A stretch of DNA of 64,000 bases from Paraburkholderia sp. LEh10 (GTDB lineage: Bacteria; Pseudomonadota; Gammaproteobacteria; Burkholderiales; Burkholderiaceae): assembly GCF_017814945.1 (NCBI RefSeq), contig NZ_JAGIPX010000024.1, positions 61,494 to 125,493 on the forward strand, given 5' to 3'. The translations under genes and the position numbers were made by a program. Positions 62,602-64,000 of this stretch are shown here, piece after piece; position 1 is the first letter of the stretch, and each line of letters begins with the position of its first letter. The notes beneath the pieces were generated by a model. The model saw only the letters and a list, made by a program, of their open reading frames with translations. It did not search any database and was not told the DNA's origin.

Positions 62602-63615
62602 ATGCAAGCGCCGAGTGCAACTGTTCCCATCTCGCTCGTCAATGGCTTTCTGGCCGCGGCCGGCGCGCAAGCCGAGCTCACGCAGCGCTATCTCGAGCAG
62701 GCGGGCATCACGCCTGAGCTGCGCGGCGCGCCCGGCGCGCGGGTGACGGAAGAACAGTTCTCGACGCTCTACCGCACGCTCGCAATCGAGCTGGACGACG
62801 AGATGCCCGGCATCTTCAGCCGTCCGCTTCGCAGCGGCACGCTGAAGTTTCTCTGCCTGAGCCTGCTGGACGCGCCGAACCTCGAAACGGCACTGCACCG
62901 CTTCGGCCAGTTCTTTCATATCGTGCTCGACGATTTTCGTTTCGAGTCGCGCCGCAGCGATCTGATGGCGCAAGTCGAGCTGCGTCCGAACCCAGCGTAT
63001 GGAGGCATCGGGCCGCTTGGCCAGGAGTTGACGCTCAAGCTTGCGCAGGGTGTCTCTTCATGGCTGATCGGACAAAAGATACCGCTGTTGCAGGTCGATT
63101 TCGCGTGTCCGCAACCGCCGCACGCCGCCGATCACCGTTACTTCTTCCCGGGGCCGGTGCGATTCGGCTGCGACGCGACGCTGATGCGTTTCAGCGCGGC
63201 TTTCCTCGATATGCCGATCCGGCAGAGCAAGCGCAACCTGCGCAAGTTTCTCGCCCGTTCTCCCGGCGAATGGGTCTTCGAGTCGTTCAGCGAGCAGCGG
63301 GTCAGCCATCGCGTCCGGCAATATCTCGCCGGCGAATTGCCCGACTTGCCGACCATCGAGCTTGCGGCGAGCCATCTTCACTGTTCGGTGCGCACGCTGT
63401 GCCGCCGCCTTTCCGCCGAAGAGACGACGTTCCAGTTGCTCAAGGACGAGCTGCGGCGCGACATCGCGATCCAGCGGCTCACCGATACGCACGACCCCAT
63501 CGCCGTCATCGCCGGCGACATCGGCTTCGACGACCCGAGCGCCTTTCACCGCGCATTTCGCCATTGGACGGGCAGCACGCCCGGGACCTATCGGCGGCCC
63601 GTTCAGGCGCGCTGA
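62602..63615 (+). CDS. AraC-family transcriptional regulator with AraC-binding-like domain
   Basis: 337 residues. The N-terminal 200 residues are the arabinose-binding-like domain found in OruR/ArgR-type regulators (LIGQKIPLLQVDFACPQPPHAADHRYFFPGPVRFG), and the C-terminal 100 are two helix-turn-helix motifs (LAASHLHCSVRTLCRRLSAEE and IAGDIGFDDPSAFHRAFRHWTGSTPGTYRR). Such regulators often control adjacent acyl-CoA dehydrogenase genes; the next gene, 203 bases on, is one. Confidence 0.88.
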   Translation: MQAPSATVPISLVNGFLAAAGAQAELTQRYLEQAGITPELRGAPGARVTEEQFSTLYRTLAIELDDEMPGIFSRPLRSGTLKFLCLSLLDAPNLETALHRFGQFFHIVLDDFRFESRRSDLMAQVELRPNPAYGGIGPLGQELTLKLAQGVSSWLIGQKIPLLQVDFACPQPPHAADHRYFFPGPVRFGCDATLMRFSAAFLDMPIRQSKRNLRKFLARSPGEWVFESFSEQRVSHRVRQYLAGELPDLPTIELAASHLHCSVRTLCRRLSAEETTFQLLKDELRRDIAIQRLTDTHDPIAVIAGDIGFDDPSAFHRAFRHWTGSTPGTYRRPVQAR

Positions 63616-63818
63616 AGCGCGCACGGGCTCGGGTTCGCGCGGGCGCCGGGGGCGGTTTCGCCCGCTCGATGTGGCCAGATTTGTCACTAGACGGTCCGGT
63701 TTGGACAGTTCGCTCGCGACAGACGGCGGTAGCATCAACACGTAACATCGCTGCCTGACCGTTTTCCTTTCTGGCGTCGTGGCAGTTGTTCAATGACCGC
63801 TTGTTTGGAAGACACACC

Positions 63819-64000
63819 ATGAGTTATATCGCCCCCGTCAAAGAGATGCTTTTCGTGCTCAACGAGTTGAGCGGAATCGAAGATGTCGCGAAGTTGCCCG
63901 GCTTCGAAGAGGCCGGTTTTGAAACGGCACAGGCCGTGCTCGAAGAATCCGCGAAGCTGTGCGGCGAAGTGCTGGCGCCGCTGAACGTCGAAGGCGACAA
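63819..64000 (+). CDS. Acyl-CoA dehydrogenase, N-terminal part (cut by window end)
   Basis: About 60 codons from ATG 63819 to the edge. MSYIAPVKEMLFVLNELSGIEDVAKLPGFEEAG followed by ETAQAVLEESAKLCGEVLAPLN is the extra N-terminal domain of large (about 595-residue) acyl-CoA dehydrogenases of the DmdC/FadE-like group. They introduce a trans-2 double bond into acyl-CoAs and pass electrons to ETF. Probably under the upstream AraC regulator. Confidence 0.85.
   Translation, partial: MSYIAPVKEMLFVLNELSGIEDVAKLPGFEEAGFETAQAVLEESAKLCGEVLAPLNVEGD

Overview
The window looks like a chromosomal segment from a Burkholderia-group betaproteobacterium (Paraburkholderia, Caballeronia or Burkholderia). This rests on high GC with strong GC3 bias, a BPSS1780-type membrane protein beside a phosphotransferase-type homoserine kinase, the rpsU-yqeY-dnaG-rpoD block and porins of the Omp32 type. 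No rRNA, IS element, integrase or CRISPR array was seen.

Left part (1-27.2 kb), mostly core genes: BPSS1780-type membrane protein and thrB, a DUF2782 protein, amn, a split chrA pair with a divergent LysR regulator, a LOG-family hydrolase head to head with polA, ndh, a Tat-exported dienelactone hydrolase-like protein, a 3-mercaptopyruvate-type sulfurtransferase, a stand-alone Rieske oxygenase, the isoprenoid run xseB-ispA-dxs, folE2, tsaD, an HI0933-type flavoprotein, and the macromolecular synthesis block rpsU / yqeY / dnaG / rpoD. rpoD is followed by two tandem terminators and an odd tRNA gene with a CAU anticodon but a long variable arm.

Middle (27.2-29.0 kb): a gene-poor stretch of visibly lower GC directly behind the tRNA, with one plausible small protein. 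It resembles the scar of an old tRNA-site insertion.

Right part (29.0-61.1 kb), an accessory region for aromatic-acid (phthalate-like) catabolism built from three modules. Module A (29-37.7 kb): iron/polyamine-type ABC transporter, aldo/keto reductase, Rieske oxygenase, IclR regulator and phthalate-dioxygenase-type reductase. Module B (37.8-51 kb): MFS transporter, a protein resembling part of FtsZ, Zn dehydrogenase, Rieske oxygenase, Rieske ferredoxin, CobW GTPase, class II aldolase, SsuABC-type ABC transporter, porin, IclR regulator and a ferredoxin-FAD reductase. Module C (51-61.1 kb): reductase, Gfo/Idh/MocA dehydrogenase, MarR regulator, Rieske oxygenase, fused TctA-TctB transporter, a repeat-bearing small ORF, TctC, class II aldolase and 4,5-dihydroxyphthalate decarboxylase. 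Module C alone contains every step expected to turn a phthalate into a protocatechuate-type catechol: oxygenase, reductase, dihydrodiol dehydrogenase and decarboxylase, with its own uptake system. Two palindrome families tie the modules together. TTAG-N4-CTAA boxes lie at the marR, module C oxygenase and module A ABC promoters, and GTTCy-N7-GGAAC boxes lie at the iclR, porin and module B oxygenase/ferredoxin promoters.

Right edge (61.1-64 kb): a second split chrA pair, an AraC-type regulator and the start of an acyl-CoA dehydrogenase cut by the window end.

All functions are inferred from protein sequence recognised by eye; no database search was run.
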